Translations under genes and position numbers: made by a program | In this document: positions 1 to 10,639 of the stretch, one piece after another | How positions within the stretch are numbered: position 1 is the stretch's first letter | Layout of the letters: each line of letters opens with the position of its first letter | Notes under the pieces: generated by a model | Seen by the model: the letters and a program-made list of their open reading frames with translations, nothing else | Told to the model about the DNA's origin: nothing | The model's database searches: none | NCBI RefSeq assembly: GCF_000829695.1 | Contig: NZ_BBNN01000015.1 | Coordinates: 310,001 to 374,000 of the forward strand | Direction of reading: 5' to 3' | Length of the DNA stretch: 64,000 nucleotides | Source: Streptomyces sp. NBRC 110035 | GTDB taxonomy: Bacteria; Actinomycetota; Actinomycetes; Streptomycetales; Streptomycetaceae

Positions 1-969
1 GGGGGAGAGCGGCTTGCCGGTGTTCCAGGCGGGGCACTGCGACTGGCAGCGCCCGCACTCGGTGCAGGTGGAGAAGTCCAGCAGGCCCTTCCAGGAGAAC
101 TGCTCGACCTGGGAGACGCCGAAGACGTCGTCGTCGCCGGGGTCGGTGAAGTCGATGGGCTTGCCGCCCGACGTCATCGGCTGCAGGGCGCCGAGGGCGG
201 TCCCGCCGTCGGCCTCGCGCTTGAACCAGATGTTCGGGAAGGCGAGGAAGCGGTGCCAGGCCACACCCATGTTGGTGTTCAGCGAGACCACGATCATCCA
301 CACGAACGAGGTCCCGATCTTGATCATGGCGACCAGGTAGACCAGGTTCTGCAGTGTCCCGACGGACAGGCCGTCGAAGGCCAGGACCAGCGGGTACGAG
401 GCGAAGTACGCCGCCTCGTAGCCGTCCACGTGGTGCAGGGCGCCCTCGAGGCCGCGCAGCACGTAGATGGCGAGGCCGATGGTGAGGATGACGTACTCGA
501 CGAAGTACGCCTGACCCGACTTGGAGCCGGCGAAGCGGGACTTGCGGCCCGGGCGTGACGGCAGGCTGAGCAGCCGGATGACGATGAGCACGGCGATGCC
601 GAGCACGGTCATCACGCCGATGAACTCGATGTACATCTCGAACGGCAGGAAGCCGCCGATGACCGGCAGCACCCAGTCGGCCTGGAAGAGCTGGCCGAAG
701 GCCTGGGCGAGGGTGGGCGGCAGCGTCAGGAAGCCGACGGCCACGAACCAGTGGGCGATGCCGACGATGCCCCAGCGGTTCATGCGCGTGTGGCCGAGGA
801 ACTCCTTCACCAGGGTCACACTGCGCTGGTAGGGATGGTCGGTCCGGGTACCGGCCGGGACCGGCTGGCCCAGCTTGAAGTACCGGACGAACTGGCCGAT
901 CGCGCGTGCGAGCAGGGCAACGCCGACCACGGTCAGGACCAGCGACACGATGATCGCGGCGAGTTGCAT
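1..969 (-). CDS. Membrane-bound Fe-S oxidoreductase, N-terminal part
   Basis: Partial gene; the 3' end lies left of the window. The ATG is at 969. The visible 323 residues start with several hydrophobic segments (about residues 5-25, 60-80, 90-130, 150-170, 200-225), resembling the NarI-like membrane domain that precedes HdrD/GlpC-type (Fe-S)-binding proteins. Near residue 310 is the motif CTECGRCQSQCP, which fits the first CxxCxxCxxxCP [4Fe-4S] ligand set. By family this is a quinone-linked electron-transfer oxidoreductase; its partner is unknown. It is divergent from the dnaK operon, about 500 bp away. The remaining cluster motifs cannot be checked here. Confidence 0.85.
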   Translation of the reverse strand, partial: MQLAAIIVSLVLTVVGVALLARAIGQFVRYFKLGQPVPAGTRTDHPYQRSVTLVKEFLGHTRMNRWGIVGIAHWFVAVGFLTLPPTLAQAFGQLFQADWVLPVIGGFLPFEMYIEFIGVMTVLGIAVLIVIRLLSLPSRPGRKSRFAGSKSGQAYFVEYVILTIGLAIYVLRGLEGALHHVDGYEAAYFASYPLVLAFDGLSVGTLQNLVYLVAMIKIGTSFVWMIVVSLNTNMGVAWHRFLAFPNIWFKREADGGTALGALQPMTSGGKPIDFTDPGDDDVFGVSQVEQFSWKGLLDFSTCTECGRCQSQCPAWNTGKPLSP

Positions 970-4004
<3,035 letters not shown>

Positions 4005-4112
4005 CGCCCCGGCCGGCGCGGGCGTGCCGGCGCGGGCGGGCACGACAAGCGGGACGGGCAGGACGGGCGGGCCGGGGACGGCCCGCAGGGCAGGAGAGGA
4101 GGGACGTCGGGG

Positions 4113-5312
4113 ATGAGTACCAAGGACTTCATCGAGAAGGACTACTACAAGGTTCTCGGCGTCCCCCAGGACGCCACCGAGGCCGAGATCAAGAAGGCGT
4201 ACCGGAAGCTCGCCCGCGAGTACCACCCGGACGCCAACAAGGGCAACGCCAAGGCGGAGGAGCGTTTCAAGGAGATCTCCGAGGCGAACGACATCCTCGG
4301 CGACGCCAAGAAGCGCAAGGAGTACGACGAGGCCCGCTCGCTCTTCGGCAGCGGAGGTTTCCGCGCGGGGCCGGGGGCGGGCGGTGCCGGGTCGTTCAAC
4401 TTCGACCTGGGTGACCTCTTCGGGGGCGGCCAGGGCGGTGGTCAGGGCGGCGGCCAGGCCGGTGCCGGTGGCTTCGGCGGCGGGATCGGTGACGTCTTCG
4501 GCGGCCTGTTCAACCGCGGTGGCGGCACGGGCGGCGCGCGTACCCAGCCGCGGCGCGGCCAGGACATCGAGTCCGAGGTCACCCTGAGCTTCACCGAGGC
4601 GATCGAGGGGGCGACGGTCCCGCTGCGGATGTCCTCCCAGCAGGCCTGCAAGGCCTGTTCGGGCACCGGCGACAAGAACGGCACACCGCGCGTGTGCCCG
4701 ACCTGCGTCGGTACCGGGCAGGTGGCCCGGGGCAGCGGCGGCGGCTTCTCGCTCACCGACCCGTGCCCGGACTGCAAGGGCCGCGGGCTGATCGCGGAGA
4801 ACCCCTGCGACATCTGCAAGGGCAGCGGCCGGGCCAAGTCCTCGCGGACGATGCAGGTGCGCATCCCCGCGGGGGTCAGCGACGGCCAGCGGATCCGGCT
4901 GCGCGGCAAGGGCGCTCCGGGAGAGCGCGGCGGCCCGGCGGGCGATCTCTACGTGGTCGTGCACGTCGGCAGCCACCCGGTGTTCGGCCGCAAGGACGAC
5001 AACCTGACCGTCACCGTCCCGGTCACCTATCCGGAGGCGGCGCTCGGCGGTGACATCCGCGTCCCGACGCTCGGCGGTCCGCCGGTCACGTTGAAGCTCC
5101 CCCCGGGGACGCCCAACGGGCGGACCATGCGGGCGCGGGGCAAGGGAGCGGTCCGCAAGGACGGCTCGCGCGGTGATCTGCTGGTCACCGTGGAGGTGAG
5201 TGTTCCCAAGGATCTTCCGGGGAAGGCTCGTGACGCGCTGGAGGCGTATCGCGAGGCGACCGCGGACGAGGATCCGCGGGCGGAGCTGTTCCAGGCCGCG
5301 AAGGGAGCTTGA
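4113..5312 (+). CDS. dnaJ: Chaperone protein DnaJ
   Basis: Type I Hsp40 of 399 residues. The J domain at the N-terminus has the HPD motif (YHPDANKG, about 37-44), followed by a Gly/Phe-rich linker unusually rich in GGGQGG repeats. Four CxxCxGxG-type zinc motifs follow ([32 protein letters not shown]), then the C-terminal substrate-binding domain ([19 protein letters not shown]). It stimulates DnaK ATPase and delivers clients. The ATG follows a purine-rich AGGAGGG region; its stop is six bases before the hspR ATG. Confidence 0.98.
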   Translation: MSTKDFIEKDYYKVLGVPQDATEAEIKKAYRKLAREYHPDANKGNAKAEERFKEISEANDILGDAKKRKEYDEARSLFGSGGFRAGPGAGGAGSFNFDLGDLFGGGQGGGQGGGQAGAGGFGGGIGDVFGGLFNRGGGTGGARTQPRRGQDIESEVTLSFTEAIEGATVPLRMSSQQACKACSGTGDKNGTPRVCPTCVGTGQVARGSGGGFSLTDPCPDCKGRGLIAENPCDICKGSGRAKSSRTMQVRIPAGVSDGQRIRLRGKGAPGERGGPAGDLYVVVHVGSHPVFGRKDDNLTVTVPVTYPEAALGGDIRVPTLGGPPVTLKLPPGTPNGRTMRARGKGAVRKDGSRGDLLVTVEVSVPKDLPGKARDALEAYREATADEDPRAELFQAAKGA

Positions 5313-5317
5313 GGGCG

Positions 5318-5770
5318 ATGGACGGTCGTCGACGCAATCCGTACGAACTGACGCAGGACACCCCGGTCTACGTCATTTCGGTGGCGGCCCAGCTCTCCGG
5401 GCTGCACCCGCAGACGCTGCGTCAGTACGACCGTCTGGGGCTCGTCTCCCCGGACCGCACCGCCGGCCGGGGCCGCCGCTACTCGGCCCGTGACATCGAG
5501 CTGCTCCGCCAGGTGCAGCAGCTCTCGCAGACCGAGGGCATCAACCTGGCCGGCATCAAGCGCATCATCGAACTGGAGAACCAGGTCGCCGCGCTCCAGG
5601 CCCGGGTGGCGGACCTGGAGGGCGCGCTGGACGGCGCGGCGGCGACCATGCGCCAGCGCGAGGCGGCGGTGCACGCGTCGTACCGCCGGGACCTGGTGCC
5701 GTACCAGGAGGTGCAGCAGACCAGCGCGCTGGTGGTGTGGCGGCCCAAGCGCCAGCAGCAGCACGACTGA
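5318..5770 (+). CDS. hspR: Heat-shock repressor HspR
   Basis: 150-residue MerR-family repressor of the dnaK operon, clpB and usually lon. The winged-helix MerR motif is at about 18-60 (VISVAAQLSGLHPQTLRQYDR), followed by a coiled-coil stretch. The ATG at 5318 gives the canonical MDGRRRNPYEL N-terminus; a TTG at 5309 overlapping the dnaJ stop is less likely. The protein binds HAIR sites; three are visible in this window (1383-1403, 1435-1455, 11390-11410). As last gene of the operon it closes the negative feedback loop, with DnaK as corepressor. Confidence 0.97.
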   Translation: MDGRRRNPYELTQDTPVYVISVAAQLSGLHPQTLRQYDRLGLVSPDRTAGRGRRYSARDIELLRQVQQLSQTEGINLAGIKRIIELENQVAALQARVADLEGALDGAAATMRQREAAVHASYRRDLVPYQEVQQTSALVVWRPKRQQQHD

Positions 5771-5771
5771 T

Positions 5772-5880
5772 GGCCGGACGCCGGACGCCGGCTGCCGGGC
5801 ACCGGGCGCCGACCGCCGGCTGTCGGACACCGGCTGCAGGGCGCCGCGCACCGGCTGCCGGACGCCGGACGGTAGGCTCC
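5772..5880. repeat. GC-rich degenerate short repeats after hspR
   Basis: About 110 bases made of variants of GCCGGACGCC / GCCGGCTGCC units. No coding logic is visible. Such slippage-prone GC-rich arrays are frequent in Streptomyces intergenic DNA; a similar but distinct array occurs at 11116-11330. Confidence 0.6.
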
Positions 5881-6017
5881 GGACGCCTCCGGTCGGGGGC
5901 CGCCGGGTGGCGTGAAAGCGTCGGTCCGGTGCGGGTGGCACTGTGAAGGAAACGGTCCCGCGGTGCGGGCCGCGGTCCGACGGGGAAGTTCCGTCTGACG
6001 CGGAAGTGGAGTGTCCT

Positions 6018-6055
6018 GTGAGGCCCGGAGGTTCGTTCGAACCTCCGGGCCTCAC
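6018..6055 (+). terminator. Terminator-like hairpin after the dnaK operon
   Basis: Perfect 18-bp inverted repeat (arms 6018-6035 and 6038-6055) with a two-base centre, about 250 bp after hspR. There is no long T tract, as is common for Streptomyces terminators. It separates the heat-shock operon from the next gene. Confidence 0.75.
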
Positions 6056-6322
6056 CTGCGCGCGGACGGTTGACGGTCCGTCACCTCTCGGTTCGTGCGC
6101 CCCGGCGCACGCCCCGCGCACGTCTGTGAGCAGCGCGTGTATGCATGTGTAGGGGTTATGTGCGAGTCTTTCGCCGAGCCCACACGACTTCAGCGCACGG
6201 TGCTGTGTTCATCTCGTCAAGTAGTTGGTCTTGACGCCAGTGGTCGCTGGAGCGTTGGCTTTTCAGTCACATGGGCCGCAATGCTGTGCCCACGTCCAAA
6301 ACGCACTGAAGTGAGCTCCCGT

Positions 6323-7429
6323 ATGCGTCGTATCGCCATATCAGCCGCCGCCGCCTCGATGTCCGTCGTGCTCGCCGGTTGCGGCGCACTCAACGCGACG
6401 GGGAGCAGTGACGGAGCGAGCCCCACCAAGGGGAACGACGTCACCATCGGGCTCCTGCTGCCGGAGAAGGCCAACACCCGGTACGAGCAGTTCGACTACC
6501 CCATCTTCAAGAAGAAGGTGGAGGAGCTCACCGGCGACAAGGGCGAGGTGGACTACGCCAACGCCGAGGCGGACGCCGGCAAGCAGTCGGCCCAGATGCA
6601 GCAGATGATCCAGGACGAGGTCGACGTCATCGTGCTGGACGCGGTCGACGCGCACGCCATCGCCGAGGACGTGACGAAGGCCAAGGACGCGGGCATCCCC
6701 GTCATCGCCTACGACCGGCTGGCCGAGGGCCCGATCGACGCGTACATCTCCTTCGACAACGAGCTGGTCGGCGAGGTCCAGGGCCGCTCCCTGCTGGAGG
6801 CGCTCGGCGGCGACGGCGACGTCACCAGCAAGGTCGTCATGATGAACGGCTCGCCGACCGACCCGAACGCCAAGCAGTTCAAGGCGGGCGCGATGTCCGA
6901 GCTCAAGGGCGCGGTGACCATCGCCAAGTCCTACGACACCAAGGACTGGAAGCCGGAGAACGCCGAGGCCAACATGGCCGAGGCGATCGCCGAGATCGGC
7001 GCGGACGACATCGCCGGGGTCTACTCCGCCAACGACGGCATGGCGGGCGGCATCGTCAAGGCCCTGGAGGCGGCCGGCGTGACCGAGCTGCCCCCGATCA
7101 CCGGCCAGGACGCCGAACTCGCCGCGGTGCAGCGGATCCTCCTGGGCGACCAGTTCATGAGCGTGTACAAGTCCTACCCGACCGAGGCGGACAACGCCGC
7201 GGAGATCGCGGTGACGCGGATCCAGGGCAAGAGCATCCAGTTCGACGCGCTGACCGACGACCGCGTCGACAGCCCCACCCACAAGGACATTCCCGCGCAG
7301 CTCGTGCCCGTGGTCGCCCTGACCAAGGAGAACATCGCGGACACGGTCGTCGCCGACGAGATCTACAAGCTGTCGGACATCTGCACGGCCACCTACAAGG
7401 AGGCGTGCGACGAGGCCGGGCTGAAGTAG
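6323..7429 (+). CDS. Sugar ABC transporter substrate-binding lipoprotein
   Basis: 368-residue exported solute-binding lipoprotein of the ChvE/XylF-like periplasmic-binding family (Peripla_BP_4). The signal peptide ends in the lipobox LAGC (Cys about residue 20). Typical family stretches follow: DVDVIVLDAVDAHAI-like text, GIPVIAYDRL, FDNELVGEVQG, and near the end ITGQDAELAAVQRI. The ATG at 6323 was chosen; a GTG at 6311 would add four residues. The usual ATPase and permease genes do not follow: a strong hairpin comes 13 bp after the stop and the next gene is a regulator, so partners must be encoded elsewhere or are missing. Confidence 0.92.
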   Translation: MRRIAISAAAASMSVVLAGCGALNATGSSDGASPTKGNDVTIGLLLPEKANTRYEQFDYPIFKKKVEELTGDKGEVDYANAEADAGKQSAQMQQMIQDEVDVIVLDAVDAHAIAEDVTKAKDAGIPVIAYDRLAEGPIDAYISFDNELVGEVQGRSLLEALGGDGDVTSKVVMMNGSPTDPNAKQFKAGAMSELKGAVTIAKSYDTKDWKPENAEANMAEAIAEIGADDIAGVYSANDGMAGGIVKALEAAGVTELPPITGQDAELAAVQRILLGDQFMSVYKSYPTEADNAAEIAVTRIQGKSIQFDALTDDRVDSPTHKDIPAQLVPVVALTKENIADTVVADEIYKLSDICTATYKEACDEAGLK

Positions 7430-7441
7430 CCCTCGACCGTC

Positions 7442-7477
7442 CTGCCGGGGAGCGCGGACCGCCGCGCTCCCCGGCAG
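7442..7477 (+). terminator. Terminator hairpin after the sugar-binding gene
   Basis: Perfect 16-bp stem (7442-7457 with 7462-7477) with a four-base loop, 13 bp after the stop codon. It indicates that the binding-protein gene is monocistronic here. Confidence 0.85.
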
Positions 7478-7796
7478 CGTCGTTCCCCCGCGCGCTTCGG
7501 GCTCTCGCTCGGGACTCTCGCCTCGGGCCCTCACTCAGGGCCCTCACTCAGGGCTCCCGCCCCGGAGCCTCGCTCTCGCCGCGCCCGCGTTCCCCGCCGC
7601 ATGCACGCCGCCCTGGCGCCGCTCACCCGGGCCCGGCCCCACCGGTTTGTCGCAATGTGACGGGACGAGGCCCGGAGATAGGCGGCCATACCGGTGGTTT
7701 ACGGCAGTCACGCCGACGGGAGCCGTGTTGCGGAGCCGGTTGGGTCCGCGCATAGTTGCGCATCGGAAAGTGGCTGAACCGGGGGTGGGACGGGCA
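7478..7796. other. Intergenic, short direct repeats, no gene seen
   Basis: About 320 bases with a tandem GCCCTCACTCAGG-type repeat near 7527-7553 and no supported gene. An upstream in-frame extension of the next gene reaches into it, but alignment of the two LuxR-type paralogues places the start at 7797. Confidence 0.55.
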
Positions 7797-8849
7797 ATGG
7801 CCGGGCGCGGGACGGGCGAGCATCCGCATGGTGCTGACCGACTGTGCGACGCCGGGGATCGCGTGTATTCCCGGGCCGTACGGCGCGGGCGGGTGCCGCG
7901 CCGGGACGCGGAGCCGGTGCCCTGCCTCCTGGACCTGGCCCTGCTGCATCCGGACCCCGACGACATGGACTGGCTGGTGCCGACCGCCCCGCAGGAGGTC
8001 ATGACCCGGCTGCTGCGCGGGATGTACGACGAGGTCAGCGCGAGCCAGCGCCGGGTCGGTTCAGCCGTCGAGGCCTTCGAGTGGTACGCCGGTCTCGGCC
8101 GCGGGGCGCAGTCGCCGTCGGCCTTGGCCGCCACGGCCGGGGAGGGCCCCGCCATCCGGGTGCTGGACGGTGTGGCCCGTATCCAGGCCGCGATGGACGA
8201 GGCGACGCAGGCGTGCACCACGGAGGTGCTGACGGTCCAGCCCGGCGGCATCCGGCGCGAGGCGGAGCTGTCGGAGGGCCTGCACCGGGCGACGGCGCTG
8301 CGCGGGCGCGGGGTGCGGATGCGGGACCTCTACACGCATGTGGCCCGGCACGGCCAGGGGCTGCACACGTACCTGGAGCTGATGGGCGACGCGGTGGAGG
8401 CGCGGACGCTGGACGAGGTGACCGAGCGGCTGATCCTCTTCGACCGCACGGTCGCCTTCATCCCCGCCAACGCCGAGCGCTCGATGGCGCTGGAGCTGCG
8501 GCACCCGGCGCTGGTGGAGTACCTGAGCACGGTCTTCGAGCGGCTGTGGCGACTCGCCCTCCCGCTGGCCGCCCCGCTCCCCGACACCGGCATCGAGGGC
8601 ATCTCGCACCGGGAGCGGTCCATCGCGGCGCTGCTGGCGGAGGGGCACCAGGACGCGGTGATCGCGGAGCGGCTGGGGATCAGTGTGCGCACCTGCCGGG
8701 CCCACATCGCCCGGCTGTCGGAGACGCTGGGCGCGGCCAGCCGTACCCAGCTGGGCGTCAGGATCGCCCAGGCTGGTCTGGACGGCCCGCCGGGCTCGGT
8801 GGCGGCCTCCGTCACGGTTCCTGCTCGAGGATCCCCGACTGGGCGATGA
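7797..8849 (+). CDS. LuxR-type HTH regulator, paralogue A
   Basis: 350-residue DNA-binding regulator. The C-terminal 60 residues are a LuxR-type helix-turn-helix (SHRERSIAALLAEGHQD, then AERLGISVRTCRAHIARL). The N-terminal ~270 residues form a conserved Streptomyces module of unknown ligand, with stretches LALLHPDPDD, EVLTVQPGG and TVAFIPAN. The minus-strand gene ending at 8812 is a clear paralogue with the same stretches. Aligning the two N-termini (both with xHPHxxxxLC) supports the ATG at 7797. The two genes are convergent and overlap by 38 bp at their 3' ends. Target unknown; the neighbouring peptide gene is the obvious candidate. Confidence 0.88.
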   Translation: MAGRGTGEHPHGADRLCDAGDRVYSRAVRRGRVPRRDAEPVPCLLDLALLHPDPDDMDWLVPTAPQEVMTRLLRGMYDEVSASQRRVGSAVEAFEWYAGLGRGAQSPSALAATAGEGPAIRVLDGVARIQAAMDEATQACTTEVLTVQPGGIRREAELSEGLHRATALRGRGVRMRDLYTHVARHGQGLHTYLELMGDAVEARTLDEVTERLILFDRTVAFIPANAERSMALELRHPALVEYLSTVFERLWRLALPLAAPLPDTGIEGISHRERSIAALLAEGHQDAVIAERLGISVRTCRAHIARLSETLGAASRTQLGVRIAQAGLDGPPGSVAASVTVPARGSPTGR

Positions 8850-9792
8850 GGTAGCCCAGTTGGGCGCGGCTGCCACTGCCGAGGGCGGAGGCCAGCTTGG
8901 CTATGTGGGCGCGGCAGGTGCGCACGTTCATCCCCAGACGCCGGGCGATGGCCTCGTCGACGTGGCCCTCCACGAGGAGTTTGGCGATGGAGTGCTGGAT
9001 GTCCGTGAGGCCGTCCGAGGCCGGCTCGTACGGGGCGCCCATGCTCAGGGGGACCGCGCGGGTCCACATGAACTCGAAGACCTTGATCAGGTAGCGGACG
9101 AGGCCGGGGTGGCGCAGTTCCAGGGCGACCTGGCGGTCGTCGCGGGTGGGGATGAAGGCCACGGTCTCGTCGCAGATGACCAGCCGCTCCACGAGTTCGT
9201 CGATGGTGCGGTACTCCACCCTGCCGGTGTCGAACCGTGCCACGTACGCCAGCGTCTCGGGGCTGTGGCGGGCGGTGTGCTGGTAGAGGGTCCGGATGCG
9301 CACCCCGCGTTCGGTCAGATGCCGGTCGCGCTCCAGTCCCTGGGCGAGGGTGTGTTCCAGCCGACGGCCTCCGGGCTGGACGGTGAGCATCTCGGACCGG
9401 CACTGCGCGGTGGCCAGATCGAGGGCGGCGTTGATCCGGTCGAGGCCCTCCAGCACCGTGATCGAGTGGGTCGTCATCGTCGCCTGGGCGCTGAGGGCCA
9501 TGAACGGTTCGAAGGCGTCGGCCAGTTCGATCGACATCCGCCTGCGCTCGGTGATCTCCCGTTCCAGCGGGTTGAGCCGGTGGGCCAGGGCCACCGCCGG
9601 GGAGAGGGGGCGCAGCCAGGTGGGGTCGTCCGGGTCGGGGTGCAGCAGGGCGAGCTCCATCAGGCAGGGAGCCGGCTCCACGTCCGTGCGGGCGATGCGG
9701 CCCGCGCGCAGGGCGTCGGCGTAGAGGCGGCTGCCGGCCTCGCACAGTTCGGTGACCGCATGGGGATGTGCCTCATTAGCCCGATTCATCAT
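8812..9792 (-). CDS. LuxR-type HTH regulator, paralogue B
   Basis: 326-residue paralogue of the convergent regulator at 7797-8849, sharing LALLHPDPDD, EMLTVQPGG, DETVAFIPTRDD and the C-terminal LuxR-type helix-turn-helix (TDIQHSIAKLLVEGHVDEAIARRL, split here by the usual loop, then NVRTCRAHIAKLASALG). The start is the first of two adjacent ATGs, after GGTGGAG. It is divergent from the secreted DSSWG-repeat peptide gene, with about 135 bp between them, so it probably controls that gene, itself, or both. The N-terminal module has no recognised ligand. Confidence 0.9.
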   Translation of the reverse strand: MMNRANEAHPHAVTELCEAGSRLYADALRAGRIARTDVEPAPCLMELALLHPDPDDPTWLRPLSPAVALAHRLNPLEREITERRRMSIELADAFEPFMALSAQATMTTHSITVLEGLDRINAALDLATAQCRSEMLTVQPGGRRLEHTLAQGLERDRHLTERGVRIRTLYQHTARHSPETLAYVARFDTGRVEYRTIDELVERLVICDETVAFIPTRDDRQVALELRHPGLVRYLIKVFEFMWTRAVPLSMGAPYEPASDGLTDIQHSIAKLLVEGHVDEAIARRLGMNVRTCRAHIAKLASALGSGSRAQLGYLIAQSGILEQEP

Positions 9793-9816
9793 CAAATCTC
9801 CACCCCACAGGGTCCT

Positions 9817-9833
9817 GAACATGCAGGAACATG
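9817..9833 (+). promoter_or_regulatory. GAACATG direct repeat in the divergent promoter region
   Basis: GAACATG occurs twice with starts 10 bp apart (9817 and 9827), one helical turn, between regulator B and the peptide gene. It lies where an operator would be expected. Binding by either LuxR-type protein is a guess. Confidence 0.4.
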
Positions 9834-9927
9834 ATGCACCGATTGTGTGGCCATGACGTGCCCGAATGAGCCATCGTCGTACCTGACGGGGGAAAAGGGT
9901 GATCTTCGAGTGAGGACGAAGCCGACT

Positions 9928-10215
9928 ATGCGCAAGAGAACGCTTCGCTCGGTGCTTGTCGCCGCATTCTCCGCCGTCGTGGCCTTCGGGGCGCTGAGTG
10001 GCCCGGCCGGCGCGAAGGGTGACGTCCGGGCGGACAGCAGCTGGGGACCGGCGGTGGCCGTCCAGTCCGCGGTCGGGGGTGACAGCAGTTGGGGTGTGGT
10101 CAGCCCCATGACCGAGGGCGACAGCAGTTGGGGTGTGGTCAGCCCCATGACCGAGGGCGACAGCAGTTGGGGTGTGGTCAATCCCACGGCTGCGGACGAC
10201 AGCAGTTGGGGCTGA
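9928..10215 (+). CDS. Secreted peptide with five DSSWG repeats
   Basis: 95-residue protein of unknown function. A signal peptide (MRKRTLRSVL..., hydrophobic core VLVAAFSAVVAFGAL, likely cleavage after AGA near residue 30) is followed by a short mature region almost wholly built of the motif DSSWG, five copies, the last ending the protein. Spacers are 11, 8, 8 and 8 residues (VVSPMTEG twice, then VVNPTAAD). Three 39-bp units start at 10081, 10120 and 10159, the first two identical. A GTG at 9910 is an alternative start. It is directly followed by the small Rieske-like gene and flanked by two paralogous regulators. The layout suggests a secreted peptide or multi-core precursor; no family is recognised. 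Confidence 0.75.
   Translation: MRKRTLRSVLVAAFSAVVAFGALSGPAGAKGDVRADSSWGPAVAVQSAVGGDSSWGVVSPMTEGDSSWGVVSPMTEGDSSWGVVNPTAADDSSWG
10081..10212 (+). repeat. 39-bp tandem repeat encoding DSSWG units
   Basis: Units start at 10081, 10120 and 10159 and a 15-base partial unit at 10198. The first two are identical at the nucleotide level; the third diverges in its second half. A further DSSWG coding block at 10033 uses different third-position bases (AGC for the second Ser). This implies recent in-frame duplication of one 13-residue unit. Confidence 0.9.
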
Positions 10216-10218
10216 GTG

Positions 10219-10554
10219 ATGACCACGCCTCCCGACGACCGATCCTTCCGTCGCGAGATGGCCACCGCCTACCGGTCCGGATGGCACTTCATCGACCTGG
10301 TCACCGCCATCCCCCACAGCGGTGACTCGCTGATGGTGACCGTGTTCGGTGAACCGGTCGTCGTCACGCGCGACGAGGATCAGGACGTACGGGCGTACCG
10401 GTGCCTGCGGCGGCCCCGTGGGGCGCCGCAGCCCGTGCGGTGTGCCATCCGGTACGGAATGATCTTCGTGAACCTGGACCAACGGGACCATGAGCAGGTG
10501 GAGTCCGACTCTCCCGCTGCTCGGACCATCTCGGCCACCCCCCGCAGTGCCTGA
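10219..10554 (+). CDS. Small Rieske-like protein lacking cluster ligands
   Basis: 111 residues. The start of the chain resembles the Rieske domain of ring-hydroxylating oxygenase alpha subunits: GWHFIDLVTAIPHSGD, FGEPVVVTRDEDQDVRAYRC, and later GMIFVNLD, the strand that normally follows the domain. The CxH...CxxH ligand pair is absent: where CPHR and CPYHGW would be there are CLRRPRG and CAIRYG, and the intervening segment is shortened. It therefore probably cannot hold a [2Fe-2S] cluster. The ATG is four bases after the peptide gene stop, so the two are translationally coupled. The C-terminus is short and polar. Function unknown. Confidence 0.65.
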   Translation: MTTPPDDRSFRREMATAYRSGWHFIDLVTAIPHSGDSLMVTVFGEPVVVTRDEDQDVRAYRCLRRPRGAPQPVRCAIRYGMIFVNLDQRDHEQVESDSPAARTISATPRSA

Positions 10555-10597
10555 CGCGATTCCCCCGTCGTAAAAGATCGCGCAGGTGCTTCCCCCG

Positions 10598-10638
10598 GCA
10601 GTGGCGTCACCGTGACCTGAACACGGTGACGCCACTGC
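10598..10638 (+). terminator. Strong terminator after the DSSWG/Rieske-like pair
   Basis: Perfect 17-bp stem (10598-10614 with 10622-10638), seven-base loop, followed by AGTTTTC. It closes the two-gene unit 9928-10554. Confidence 0.9.
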
Positions 10639-10639
10639 A

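Noticed and set aside
5737..5946. Small gene after hspR
   Set aside because: Reads through degenerate GCCGGACGCC repeats; no conserved text or ribosome binding site.
6029..6048. tRNA T-arm-like GGTTCG...CGAACC
   Set aside because: It is the centre of a perfect 18-bp hairpin; no acceptor stem or anticodon arm around it. No tRNA or rRNA gene was seen in the window.
10033..10212. CRISPR-like periodicity
   Set aside because: The repeat is coding and tandem without unique spacers; no cas genes anywhere in the window.
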